A stretch of 64,000 nucleotides of DNA from Candidatus Midichloria sp. (GTDB taxonomy: Bacteria > Pseudomonadota > Alphaproteobacteria > Rickettsiales > Midichloriaceae): NCBI GenBank assembly GCA_030060845.1, contig CP094379.1:813737-877736 (forward strand). Reading direction: 5' to 3'. This document shows, one piece after another, positions 40,575-50,524 of this stretch. The position numbers and the translations under genes were made by a program. The number at the start of each line of letters is the position of its first letter. The first letter of the stretch is position 1. The notes beneath the pieces are model-generated. The model had not been told where the DNA came from and did no database searches. It saw only the letters and a program-made list of their open reading frames with translations.

Positions 40575-42282
40575 CTTTTTATTCTAAAAAACACATTACC
40601 TTTTTCTTTTCCAACAGCAGGAAAAACCTGCTTTTATCTCAACATCCTGCCAATCTACACTTGGTGAATCCAGCACATATTTGGGCAGGAGCTGCTTACA
40701 GAAGTTATTGCGTATTGCAGCTGATATTGGTATTTCTCTTTCTTCAAGCAGGTTAAAACCCTCAAGTCGATATTGGCAAAAACCTATTGGATCATTATTA
40801 TTTTGAGCACTCATAAAAAATCCTGCTATCTCACTAGAAGCGGACAAGAGGGCTGGATACAAGCCAACCTTTTCCCAATTTTTAACTTCATACCAAGCAG
40901 TTCCTGTTGCAAAATAAAGTACCAAACCAACCTTTACTACATATATTATTAGTTCACTTCTTTGTGGTAATTCAGCCGCGGTAATAATTTTTATACCAAC
41001 CAAGGTACATATAACACCAAAGCCACATATACTATCTGTTTAAGGTGTTCTTGAACAATTTGGAAAAATGGTTTCTGCCCATTAACATTAACTCCACTAT
41101 GTTCAATGAAGGCCTTTATCAATAAATTCTGTATACAACCAATTACCGTATTGATTATATACATGTCACTGCTCAAGAAATCCTTTACATATTTCTTCTG
41201 AATTCCAAGCTCATCAGTATCTCGTAAAGATTTACCCAAAGTATTTAAATCACTTCATCCAGTAATAAAATAATAGCATCTAATATCGTGTAAGTAAACT
41301 TTTAAGAATTCATCTAAATCAAAATCATCAACAGGAGGTGGTACATAGCTATAACCAATTCTTATTGGCAGTAAAGTATAAGGAGTAACCACACATAACT
41401 GAACCTTACTAATCCCAGAAACAAATCTATAATACGCATGGTAATGTGCAGGAAGATTATATTTATCATTATCAGCTTTTTTGGCGGCTAGTATAATCTC
41501 TTGCCAGGGCTTCCTTGGCCTTCAGCTTTGTACCTATTCATGCCGCTCCAGAATCTGTCCCATCCTGATAAGTAATACACCACCCTTTACCAACCATGTC
41601 TTTTTTAGCATACTTAGCAGCATCACCAGCACAATAGGGAAAGGCTGCGCTCATATATTTCCCCAAGTCCTGCTGATTAAAGTTTCATCTTCTTCCATAC
41701 CTGATTTTAAAGTTGTTCCAGTATCCAGATCATAAAAAGGATCACAATGATAATAAAAAGGTATATCTACTGCAGTAAGCGCATTCGGATTAATATTTAA
41801 TACTAAGTTTGAACCCCTTTCCTCACATTGTACCCCATCCTTGCTCAAAATTTATATATTTATAGGGTGGAGTCACTATATAGGCATTAGTACAAAGGTC
41901 TATCATAATTACATATTCTATACTCATAGCAAGTAGGGCAAATATAGTACCAAAAGGTATCTTAGTAGGCATTATCAAATAAACAGCTCTTCTACCCAAG
42001 GTTGTTATTAGAGCAAGTCCACCAACACCCACATTTTACAGCTAGAATACTTTTTATTTTGCTAAGCATTGTTGATGTATTATTATGCACCATATTCCCA
42101 AGGCCATGTAACTTTACCGCTTGTAAAACAATTATCTATATTGCCTCAATAACCAAAGCCTGGATCAGTCACTGACCGAGATTCAAATTCGATCATAGAA
42201 TTAAATGCGTGCTCTGCCACTTAACATTAAAATAGAGATCATTATAATAAAAAAGTTGGAATTTTTTTATTATAGGTTGCAT
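40575..42282 (-). pseudogene. virB6-like inner-membrane protein, decayed (first paralog)
   Basis: Starts just after the virB4 remnant. Three frames must be combined to read a lipoprotein-like signal (ISILMLSG) and then FESRSVTDPGFGY-stop-GNID. Next come GVGGLALITTLGRRAVYLI, then GKGWCITYQDGTDSGAA, a TGA at 41538-41540, and IGTKLKAKEALARDYTS. Later HAYYRFVSGISKVQLCVVTP continues to FITG, a TGA at 41255-41257, and SDLNTLGKSLRDTDELGIQK. A frameshift near 41000 precedes AELPQRSELIIYVVKVGLVL, the VirB6 membrane box. The second half is missing or deleted. At least three frameshifts and three in-frame TGAs are present. Confidence 0.75.
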
Positions 42283-42284
42283 AA

Positions 42285-43050
42285 CTACTTCCTCAATTCT
42301 TTTAATCTACTATTAAATTTCGGTAACCAAATAGTTGGATTATCTCAGTACTCTTTTCTTACTTCATCTAGAGCAATGACAGTACCCGCTCTACCTAATA
42401 AAACGTTTATTATGTCTGGAATACTGGATAAGTCTATACGTGCTACTACAGCGTTACTACCTTTGAAGTAATAAGGAGTGCCAGACGTAGTATCTAAAAC
42501 AGCAACCGCATCTCCACAGTGATTTCTTGGGCTTGCCTGTTGGGTAATTATGCAATGAGTTAAATAAGGCCAGGTTCATAGTATTAATTGTAGATGACCT
42601 AACGATAAAATCAAAATTTCCAGGTAGTTGCGCTCAAAATGCTGGCCCCATATTAACATTTTCTCTAACACCTATACCATCTGTATTTGTTAATTCTACA
42701 GCTGACATTTTTTGGACTATCGGCTAAACACATTACGGTTAAACGAATCAAGAACCTCACTAATTTCCATAATTTGAGATATAGCTTTTTTGTCGCCTGC
42801 TTGGATCATCCTGTTTTGCTGTAACTGCATCCTATTTATTAATGCTTGCCTATTAGCAAACTGAAAAGATTGAGTAATGACAAATTCAAAGGGCATGCGT
42901 AAGAAAGAATCAAGCATATCAGCCCACATCTTTGGCCAGTATTCTTTGATACTTACAATCCTCCGCAAATTTACTTTTGCCATTTTGCAGTTTTGCTTCA
43001 ATAGCATGGGAACCTAAGTATAATCTTTGTCCTCCAATTATAGAATTCAT
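42285..43050 (-). pseudogene. virB4: virB4 secretion ATPase, decayed with large internal deletion
   Basis: VirB4 powers type IV secretion. The remnant reads SIIGGQRLYLGSHAIEAKLQ, shifts frame into EYWPKMWADMLDSFLRMPFE and FVITQSFQFANRQALINRMQ, and shifts again into NVNMGPAF. A TGA at 42634-42636 sits where VirB4 proteins have Trp; AQLPGNFDFIVRSSTINTMN follows. After NHCGDAVAVLDTTSGTPYYF the sequence jumps straight to a C-terminal piece, LGRAGTVIALDEVRKEY, a TGA at 42345-42347, then DNPTIWLPKFNSRLKEL and TAG at 42285. Both Walker motifs lie in the missing middle (full-length VirB4 is about 800 residues; some 230 codons remain). It heads the virB6 run, as in other Rickettsiales. Confidence 0.82.
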
Positions 43051-43283
43051 ATTATAAGATTTATGCCATTCTTTGATAAAGTTATTTTTCATACAAATAT
43101 ACAGATAGATACAAATTGCTTATATTCCAAAAGTGAAGAAATTCTTATTATGAAGGGTATAGCAAATTCAATTAAGCTGCTGTTATCTTTACAATCAAAA
43201 GAACAAAAGCATTTACTATATTAGAAAAAATGCATTATTTTTGCCTTAAAGAATTATGCTTGTATTAAAATGAAAAAATATAG

Positions 43284-43550
43284 AAACAAAATACTGTAGC
43301 CTCCCTTGACACCCTAAGGTATCTTGGCTTTGTCTTTAAATATGTCTCAAGTGGTAACATACCTATAGCCTCCTCCGCTGTTGCCCCCTATTTTTTACTT
43401 AAGAAAAAATATGATAATGAATCAGAAAATATAAAGAATGAAATAGAAAATTTTCTCAATCTCATTGCGAAGGACCAACCTCTGGAAACTAAAAAGAATA
43501 TGGAAAACATAATCTTAGATAGCATACGAATATATTTATCAATCAAGTGA
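43284..43550 (+). pseudogene. Unrecognised coding remnant
   Basis: An 89-codon open frame without a start codon near its beginning reads VASLDTLRYLGFVFKYVSSG, then APYFLLKKKYDNESENIKNE and LETKKNMENIILDSIRIYLS, and ends at TGA 43548. The composition is protein-like, but I cannot assign it. It lies between the virB4 remnant and the IS630 remnant and may be the tail of a gene cut by insertion. Confidence 0.35.
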
Positions 43551-43693
43551 TTGCGAGAGTAATATGAAGCTTTAAAACAGCAAATAGCTTTTTTAACCTC
43601 ATTAAAAACCGTATAGGATCAACTTAAGGATCATACCGGGAGCACATGTATATACCTCTAATAAATTTTGGTAGAAAAAGTATTATTCAAGAA

Positions 43694-44640
43694 TGATGAG
43701 TTATAGGGAACTAACAGAGGTAGCAAGAGAAGAATTAAAGATCCACTACCGAAGCGAGAGGGATAAAAGGACTTGTGATAGAATCAAAGCAGTTTTAATG
43801 TACGATAAAGGCTGTAGCCTAATAGAAATATCAGAAATTTTACTTTTTTGGCCATGAAGCTATAAGGAAGCATCTGGAGGATTATCATAGAGGAGAAAAA
43901 TTAGCACCAGGGGAAGTTATAGCAAACTTAGGGTTCAACAAGAAGAAGAGTTAATAGTCCATCTGGAAGATAATAATGATGTTTATGCCAGAGATATAGG
44001 TCTGTACATAGAAAAGCAGCATTGTGTTTCATATACATTAGCTGGATAATCAAACTTTTACACAGATTGAAGTTTAGTTATAAGAAACCAAAATTAATAC
44101 CTAGCTAAACAAGAAGAATTTAAACTGTAATACAGTCTGCTTAAAGGTAATTTAAACAAAGATGAAGCTATGTATTTTATGGATAGTGTTCATTCTCAAT
44201 ATCAAAGCAGAGCAAGATCTAGATGGATTAGAAAGAATAGTGTTAAAACTTTACCAAGTTTTAGTGGTTAGAAGTGTAAGCATATTATTGGAGCTATTAA
44301 CCTTAAGGATTTAGAAGTAGTAACAACTGATAATCCGAAAGTTAATAGCGATTATATTATTGAATTTTTAAAGAAATTAGAGGTAACAAACCAAGATAAA
44401 AGCAAAATTTACCTAATATGTAACAATGCTGGATATCGTAAGTCAAAAAAATAAAAGAATATCTACAAAATAGCAGGATAGAACTATTATCTTTGCCTCC
44501 ATATAATCATAATTTAGATCTAATTGAGTAATTATGGAAATTTATGTATTGGTATAGTTACAAATAATAAATTTTATGCAAATTTTGAATTATTTGCTAA
44601 TCCTTTAAACAGCAATTCTTTGAAAGTATTCCTAACCATT
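43694..44640 (+). mobile_element. IS630-family insertion sequence remnant
   Basis: From the ATG at 43694 the transposase reads MSYRELTEVAREELKIHYRS, RTCDRIKAVLMYDKGCSLIE and EISEILL (helix-turn-helix). It then passes through frameshifts and stops. The DDE domain is partly readable: DEAMYFMDSVHSQYQSRARS (first Asp), NSVKTLPSFSG followed by TAG (Trp in relatives), IIGAINLKDLEVVT, YLICNNAGYRKS (second catalytic Asp replaced by Asn), and LPPYNHNLDLIE (third acidic residue retained). TAA, TAG and frameshifts make it inactive. No clear inverted repeats or TA duplication could be fixed. It separates the type IV secretion remnants from the symporter remnant. Confidence 0.72.
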
Positions 44641-44643
44641 TTC

Positions 44644-45170
44644 TTAACTCTTCAAGTTTAAAAAGTATATATCTCCTATGCGGTTGCTAAAGCCTTTATC
44701 CATAGCATTAATAGCAATGCCAGTAAATAAGGCAAGAACACAACTTACGGTGCCCTGAGCCATTGCCCCAATTGTGTTATCAGACACAATCTGTAACAGT
44801 ATATCAATGATTTTGGTTGGAGTAGCTTGATCTTCTGCTAATGCAAGAGACCTATTTTCAAAATTTAAACTAATACCTTTACCTGACTCAAAGATTTTGC
44901 CTATACTCAGGGCAATAATAATTACAACTAATGTAGTTAAAAAGTAAGTAAAACAAGCTTTTACTCCAACTCTTCCCAGCACTTTTGAATCTTAAACACT
45001 CATGGTGCCATTTACAATTGCAAATGAATATAAGGGGTGTAATTATCATCTTCACCATTTGTATAAACAGATCACCAAATGGCTTTAGATAAACGACTTT
45101 TTTAGGATCAACCCTAAAAAATACCTAAAACTAACCCTATTAACACTTTTCTCCAAAGATTCATTAAATA
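44644..45170 (-). pseudogene. Dicarboxylate/amino-acid:cation symporter (DAACS), truncated
   Basis: The frame in the second part (44982-44644) has LGRVGVKACFTYFLTTLVVI and MAQGTVSCVLALFTGIAINA. The upstream bases give GDLFIQMVKMIITPLIFI and NGTMSV then TAA. Those boxes (FIxMVKMIITPL, LGRxGxK, TGIAI) in order belong to the N-terminal third of glutamate/dicarboxylate symporters. The substrate-binding C-terminal hairpins are absent because the sequence stops where the IS630 remnant begins. A frameshift, the in-frame TAA and this truncation mark it as dead. Confidence 0.7.
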
Positions 45171-45444
45171 ACTTCCCAGTTTTTGAAGCAGCACTGATAT
45201 TATAATTTCTACGGTCAAGCTATGTTTTTGTTGCTAATCTATTCTACCTCTCATTTAGCTTTGGCTTGCGCATAGCAGCAAAATTAACTTAAACTTAAGC
45301 ATTTCATATTTATACTCAATAATCTTTATAGATTGTTTAAATTAACGTTCATTTGTCTTGCAAGATAATATGAAGTCTCACCTGGATTATTTGGTAAATT
45401 TAAAACTTGCTTCAGCTTTTATAAGCAATTGCAAAATTAGGTAG

Positions 45445-46041
45445 TTATGATTCTTTAATGCACTGTGCAAAGGCGAATCTCCCATTATATCCTGGGTATT
45501 TACTAGCATATTTGATTCTAAAAGAGCAATTAAGGCCTTTTTGGCTATCATTAATTGTAGCTCTATGTAAAGGTGTCCAGCCCATTGAATCTTTTTTATG
45601 TATATACAAATCTTTCAATATCAGCCCCATTTTAAATAACTTTAATAAAATTCTCCATATCTCCAGCAATAATTGAACTAAAGAGAAGCTGACTACTTTC
45701 TTCTTTGGCAGAGAAAAGTTGTATTTGAGAATTTGAATTTAATACATATATTTAATACATATATTTCTTTAGGAGTTAGGTTTTTTGTTTTTAACCTGTA
45801 AAGTAAAACCTACTCGTATTAGAGAGCTAGCTAGCTCAATATTAGAGTTATATGCCGCTATATGTAACAAAGTATTTCCTTCTTCATCACAAGCGATATT
45901 TAATCCCAATAAGTTTAAAATCCTTGAAACATTTTCAATATCTCCTTTTTTGGCAAAAGCAAAGCAATCATAGCTCATTTGTCTAATCATTATATTAACA
46001 TCTGATGAAGAAATAATGGGACTCTTGCATTTTATGTACAT
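45445..46041 (-). pseudogene. Ankyrin-repeat protein, broken
   Basis: The upstream frame (46041-45769) has a repeat, DEEGNTLLHIAAYNSNIELA, preceded by DCFAFAKKGDIENVSRILNL. The downstream frame (45669-45445) has another ankyrin motif, DSMGWTPLHRATINDSQKGL. A frameshift and a 13-bp tandem duplication at 45738-45763 separate the two. Ankyrin proteins of Rickettsiales are often secreted into the host, but nothing here shows secretion. Confidence 0.65.
45738..45763. repeat. 13-bp perfect tandem duplication in the ankyrin pseudogene
   Basis: TTTAATACATATA occurs at 45738-45750 and again at 45751-45763. Thirteen bases shift the reading frame between the two ankyrin fragments. Confidence 0.88.
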
Positions 46042-46207
46042 TAGGTAAATAAAATTTTGGTTAACACTGTATATAACTATACCATTTGTTGGAGTATAAG
46101 ACTCCTATGAATGAATAATATTTGTAACAATTTGCAATAATATGTGTTTTGTTTAAGCCCATTGCATATGTTATTTTGCATTTATAAGATATTTTCAAAT
46201 AGTTGAT

Positions 46208-47062
46208 ATGGATTTTCAAAAAACTTTAGCTAATGAAGTTAAGTGTAGCGGCATAGGAGTACATTCAGGAATTTTAGTTAACCTGCTAATCTGCCCAGCA
46301 GAAACAAATCACGGCATTATATTTGTCAGATCTGACCTAAAAAATAATAATAGGATACCAGCCTTATTTGATAAAGTAATTGACACTTCTATGTGTACCA
46401 AAATTGCTAATGAATATGGCGCAAGCGTTAGTACTATAGAACATTTGATGTCAGCACTGTGGGGTTCTGGAGTTGATAATGCAATAATATATATAGATGG
46501 TTCTGAAGTCCCAGTGATGGATGGCAGTTCGGATTGTTTTATTAATTTAATAAAACAATCCGGTATTGTTAGTCAGTCTGAGCTACGAAAATTTATTGGA
46601 ATTTCAAAGAGTGTCAAAATAGAAATGAATGATAAATCAATCACTGCTGAACCAGATGATTCATTTTCTGTGAACTTCATAATAGATTTTAACAATCAAC
46701 ACATCCAAGCACAGTCTTATAATTTTAATGTCAATGATGATTTCGAATCAGAAATTGGCAAAGCTAGAACTTTTGGGTTTATTAAAGATGTGGAATATTT
46801 AAAAAGTATTGGCTTGGCTAAAGGCGCTTCGCTTGATAATGTAATTGCAATAGGCGAAGATGGCATATTAAACAAAGAAGGCTTACGTTATAAAAATGAG
46901 TTTGTTCGACATAAGATACTAGATTGTATCGGTGATTTATATTTAGCTGGGGCTAGAATTAAAGGCAAAATAAAAGCTGTTAAATCTGGGCATCAACTAA
47001 ACAATCTATTGTTACACAAGATTTTCGAAACTAAAAGCGTTTCTATTTCTTCAGCGGCATAA
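46208..47062 (+). CDS. lpxC: UDP-3-O-acyl-N-acetylglucosamine deacetylase LpxC
   Basis: LpxC is the zinc enzyme of the committed step of lipid A synthesis. The 284-residue protein has the N-terminal SGIGVHSGILVNLLICPA, the first zinc His in STIEHLMSALWGSG, and the HKxxD zinc motif in NEFVRHKILDCIGDLYLAG. The GARIKGKIKAVKSGHQLNN end matches the family, including the later catalytic His. Length is slightly below the usual 290-305 but all core motifs are present. rseP begins 79 bases downstream, opening the envelope cluster. The strand is opposite to the ankyrin remnant. Confidence 0.95.
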   Translation: MDFQKTLANEVKCSGIGVHSGILVNLLICPAETNHGIIFVRSDLKNNNRIPALFDKVIDTSMCTKIANEYGASVSTIEHLMSALWGSGVDNAIIYIDGSEVPVMDGSSDCFINLIKQSGIVSQSELRKFIGISKSVKIEMNDKSITAEPDDSFSVNFIIDFNNQHIQAQSYNFNVNDDFESEIGKARTFGFIKDVEYLKSIGLAKGASLDNVIAIGEDGILNKEGLRYKNEFVRHKILDCIGDLYLAGARIKGKIKAVKSGHQLNNLLLHKIFETKSVSISSAA

Positions 47063-47140
47063 CTATTATTTTATTTTTATTGTCAAAAAATCAATTTGTG
47101 CTATCATCTCTTTCAGTTAAAACAATTTTTTATTTGAAAT

Positions 47141-48196
47141 TTGGAACAGTTATTGTGGTTTATTATAGTTATTTCTATAGTAGTTTTTGTGCATGAATTT
47201 GGTCATTTTTATTTTGCTAGGTATTATGGTATTGAAGTCCAGAAATTCTCTTTAGGCTTTGGGCCAGCTTTGTTTAAATATAGAGATAAGAAAGATACTG
47301 AATGGACTTTATCAGCCATTCCTCTAGGAGGGTACGTAAAGCTTTATGGCGACGATGCAGACCCAAGCTTTGTTGATCCGGAAAGAATCCTCAATATTAG
47401 TAAGGAAGAACAAAATAAATCCTTCTATTGTAAATCCTTAAAACAAAAAGCTTTGATAGTATTCGCAGGTCCCTTAGCTAATTATATTCTATCTTTCTTA
47501 TGCTTTGCTGTGGTCTTTATGATGATTGGTGTACCAACATTAGATTTAAAGGTTAACTTTGTTCAGGAACATTCAGTAGCTTCTGCAATAGGTCTAAAGC
47601 AAAATGATGTAATAGTAGAGATAGACAATCAAAGAATTACTAACGGTGAAGAATTTAAAAGCATTTTGAATTCCGGAGAAGAAGAGGTTTACTTAAAATT
47701 TTTAAGAGATAATCAAGAATTTTCTACTCAGTTTAAATTACCATTTGAGAAAAATGGTACTAGAATTTTTGGGGTAGTTTTCGAAACTAAAATTGAAAAC
47801 GCTAGCATTATAAAGGCGTTAATGAATAGCGCTAAGCATGTATATTTTATGTCAAAAGCAATGCTTCTAGGAATGGTTGATATGGTAAGAGGGGATATTG
47901 GGATAGAAAATATTGGTGGTCCTATTAAAATTGCCGAATATTCTTCTAAAGCTGCTTCTCAAAGTTTTGATTCTTTAATTTGGTTTATTGCACTAGTTTC
48001 ATTAAACTTAGGCCTTGTCAATTTATTACCTATACCTATGCTAGATGGCGGCAGATTACTTTTCTACTTTATAGAAGCAATTAATGGGAAGCCACTGAAT
48101 AAAAGTACTAAAGTTGTTGCTTTAAGAATAGGATTCATTATTTTAATAATGCTGATGTTAGTGGCAATATCTAACGACGTAGTAAGTTTATTATAA
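47141..48196 (+). CDS. rseP: RIP metalloprotease RseP (site-2 protease)
   Basis: RseP is an inner-membrane zinc protease that cleaves transmembrane substrates, including anti-sigma factors and signal peptides. The 351-residue protein starts with TTG at 47141. The HEXXH motif lies in FVHEFGHFYFARYYGIEVQ near residue 18, and the conserved LGGYVKLYGDDADPSF follows. A single PDZ domain (about 125-200) is present rather than the two of E. coli, and the third motif is NLLPIPMLDGGRLLFY near 290. bamA starts 23 bases later, an arrangement conserved in Alphaproteobacteria. Confidence 0.93.
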   Translation: MEQLLWFIIVISIVVFVHEFGHFYFARYYGIEVQKFSLGFGPALFKYRDKKDTEWTLSAIPLGGYVKLYGDDADPSFVDPERILNISKEEQNKSFYCKSLKQKALIVFAGPLANYILSFLCFAVVFMMIGVPTLDLKVNFVQEHSVASAIGLKQNDVIVEIDNQRITNGEEFKSILNSGEEEVYLKFLRDNQEFSTQFKLPFEKNGTRIFGVVFETKIENASIIKALMNSAKHVYFMSKAMLLGMVDMVRGDIGIENIGGPIKIAEYSSKAASQSFDSLIWFIALVSLNLGLVNLLPIPMLDGGRLLFYFIEAINGKPLNKSTKVVALRIGFIILIMLMLVAISNDVVSLL

Positions 48197-48219
48197 GTTT
48201 ATTGTGTAAAAAAGGAAAG

Positions 48220-50496
48220 ATGAATTTTTTAAAAGCACTTTGTTTAAAGTTAGTTATTTTATTAACTATGTTTAATATTATTCCTGCTAGCAGTTATAAT
48301 GGAGACATTTTGGTAAAAGGTAATGCCAGAATACCTAAAGAGACTATAATAACTTATTCAGGTATTACTGATACAGCTAATGTAACTTTAAATCAGATAG
48401 AAGCAGCTATAAAAAATTTATATGCTACATCGTTTTTTTCTGATGTTAAAGTAGAAAAGAAAGGAACCATAATAGTAATAACAGTTGAAGAAAATCCACT
48501 GATACGCAAAATTGCTTTCGAAGGAAATAAAGCAATTAGCGATGATTCACTAAAGAAGGTAACCAAGCTCCAACCAAAATCTGTCTATCTTCTTTCTGGA
48601 ATTCATTCAGATAGCATGGCAATAGAAAATATTTACAATAAACAAGGATATTACACAGTTTTTGTTGAGCCTAAAATTGTAAAACTACCAGAAAATAAGG
48701 TTGATCTGGTATATGAAATTAAGCAAGGCCAAAAAGCTAAAATAAAAAGAATAAATTTTGTTGGAAACGAAAATTTCAATACAGAAGAGTTAAAGGAGCA
48801 TATTTTATCCAAAGAATATGCTTTTTATAGATTTTTTTCTTCTGCAGATATGTATGATCCAGATAAACTGCATATAGATCAAGAATTACTTAAGCGTTTT
48901 TATCAATTTAATGGTTATTTCGATTTTGAAATCAAAAACACAACAGCAGAATTAACCCCTGCTCGAGACGGCTTTATAATAACCTTTTTAATTGAAGAAG
49001 GCAGAAAATATAAAGTACAGGACTTTACTACAGTTACAAATGTCAAAGGATTACCAAAGGAGAGGCTTATTGAAAAAATTAGCTTAACAAAAGATGCTAC
49101 CCTTAACTTACAAGATATAGAAGCATCTGAGGAAGCAATGATTAAATATCTAGGTGCTAATGGCTATGCTTTTTCTGAAGTGACGCATGATGTGATCAAA
49201 AATTCAGAAACCGGTTATGCCATAGTACGATTTATTATTCAGGAAGGCATGAAATTTTATATAAATAAAATAAATATAAATAATAATAATAGGACAATGG
49301 ATAAGGTAGTCAGGAGAAAGATGAAAATAGAAGAAGGAGATTATTATAGCAATACATTGATTGAAAGATCTAAAATGGAGATTATTAATTTAGGATACTT
49401 TAGTTCTGTTGATTTTAAAAATAAACGCACCAACTTCCTGGATAAAGTTGACATCGATATTGATGTTAAGGAAGCAAGTACAGGATTGATGAATTTTTTA
49501 ATAGGTTATAATGACCAAACTGGGTTTATGGGATCTGTTTCCGTAACTGAAAACAACTTCTTAGGAAAAGGACAAACTGTTGAGTTAGTTTTAAGTAAAT
49601 CTTCTCAAGCAGCGCAAGCAATTTTTAGTTTTACAGAATCAGGCTTTTTAAATCAGCCAATAGATGCTGGATTTGATATATATGGTGGGAAGATAACTGA
49701 TCAGTACTCGAAATATTACAACCAGGAAATAAGCGGTGGACTTCGCATGCAGTATGAACTTTTACATGGTTTATACCATGGTTTGCGGTATAATTTAAAA
49801 CGCTTTGATATATCTGAATCTGGAAATTCAAAATCATTAACAGTTCAGGATTTCAGTGGAGTAGCTTATAATTCTTCCATTGGACAAACTTTTTCTTGGA
49901 ACACCCTTGATAGTAGGATAAGGCCCACCAAAGGATTGAGGTTTACATTAATGCAGGATCTAGCAGGACTTGGCGGAGATACTTATTATATTAAACACCA
50001 AATTATAGCTGATATGTTTTTTCCACTTTATAAAAAAAATATAGTGCTTAATTTATCCGCCAGAGCTGCTTCAATTAGAGGCTTAGGCAGCAACCGAGTT
50101 AGGTTAATGGATAATTTACACTTAGAACAAGATTATCTTAGAGGCTTTGAGCCTGATGGTATCTCACCAAGGAATAGAAAAACTGGTAACTCCATTGGTG
50201 GAAAGAACTATTGCTCTGGCACTGCAGAAATTGTTTTTCCATTAGGATTACCAGAAGAAATAGGGTTAAATGGTGTTGCCTTTATTGATGCGGCTTCTAT
50301 GTTTGATTATGACCTTAACCCTTCAGTTACCAGTGCTAAAGTTGATCAAAGTTCTAATATTAGATCAGCCTATGGGGTTGGTGTAGTCTGGCGTTCACCG
50401 TTTGGGAAAATAAAATTGAATTATGGTATCCCGATAAATAAAGAAAAATTTGACAATACACAAAGGGTCACTCTTAGTATAGGTGGGATATTTTAG
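48220..50496 (+). CDS. bamA: Outer-membrane assembly factor BamA
   Basis: BamA is the Omp85 channel that folds beta-barrel proteins into the outer membrane. The start is set at the ATG at 48220 behind a GGAAAG ribosome-binding site; an upstream TTG at 48202 is less likely. A signal peptide (MNFLKALCLKLVILLTMFN) is followed by five POTRA domains (for example EGNKAISDDSLKK, FVGNENFNTEELKEHIL). The beta barrel carries the conserved FLRGFEPDG-type motif (here YLRGFEPDGISPRN), and the protein ends GGIF with a terminal aromatic residue. At about 758 residues the length is normal. skp follows 28 bases on. Confidence 0.96.
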   Translation: MNFLKALCLKLVILLTMFNIIPASSYNGDILVKGNARIPKETIITYSGITDTANVTLNQIEAAIKNLYATSFFSDVKVEKKGTIIVITVEENPLIRKIAFEGNKAISDDSLKKVTKLQPKSVYLLSGIHSDSMAIENIYNKQGYYTVFVEPKIVKLPENKVDLVYEIKQGQKAKIKRINFVGNENFNTEELKEHILSKEYAFYRFFSSADMYDPDKLHIDQELLKRFYQFNGYFDFEIKNTTAELTPARDGFIITFLIEEGRKYKVQDFTTVTNVKGLPKERLIEKISLTKDATLNLQDIEASEEAMIKYLGANGYAFSEVTHDVIKNSETGYAIVRFIIQEGMKFYINKININNNNRTMDKVVRRKMKIEEGDYYSNTLIERSKMEIINLGYFSSVDFKNKRTNFLDKVDIDIDVKEASTGLMNFLIGYNDQTGFMGSVSVTENNFLGKGQTVELVLSKSSQAAQAIFSFTESGFLNQPIDAGFDIYGGKITDQYSKYYNQEISGGLRMQYELLHGLYHGLRYNLKRFDISESGNSKSLTVQDFSGVAYNSSIGQTFSWNTLDSRIRPTKGLRFTLMQDLAGLGGDTYYIKHQIIADMFFPLYKKNIVLNLSARAASIRGLGSNRVRLMDNLHLEQDYLRGFEPDGISPRNRKTGNSIGGKNYCSGTAEIVFPLGLPEEIGLNGVAFIDAASMFDYDLNPSVTSAKVDQSSNIRSAYGVGVVWRSPFGKIKLNYGIPINKEKFDNTQRVTLSIGGIF

Positions 50497-50524
50497 TTTT
50501 ATTAATAATTTATTTAGGTAGAAA

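Noticed and set aside
42120..42235. Possible tRNA-like element (GATTCAAATTCGATC and nearby words)
   Set aside because: No cloverleaf forms. The acceptor and D stems do not pair, and the bases are part of the virB6-like remnant.
43284..43550. A new toxin or small secreted protein
   Set aside because: The open frame lacks a start codon near its beginning and sits between two remnants. It is more likely a fragment of an older gene.
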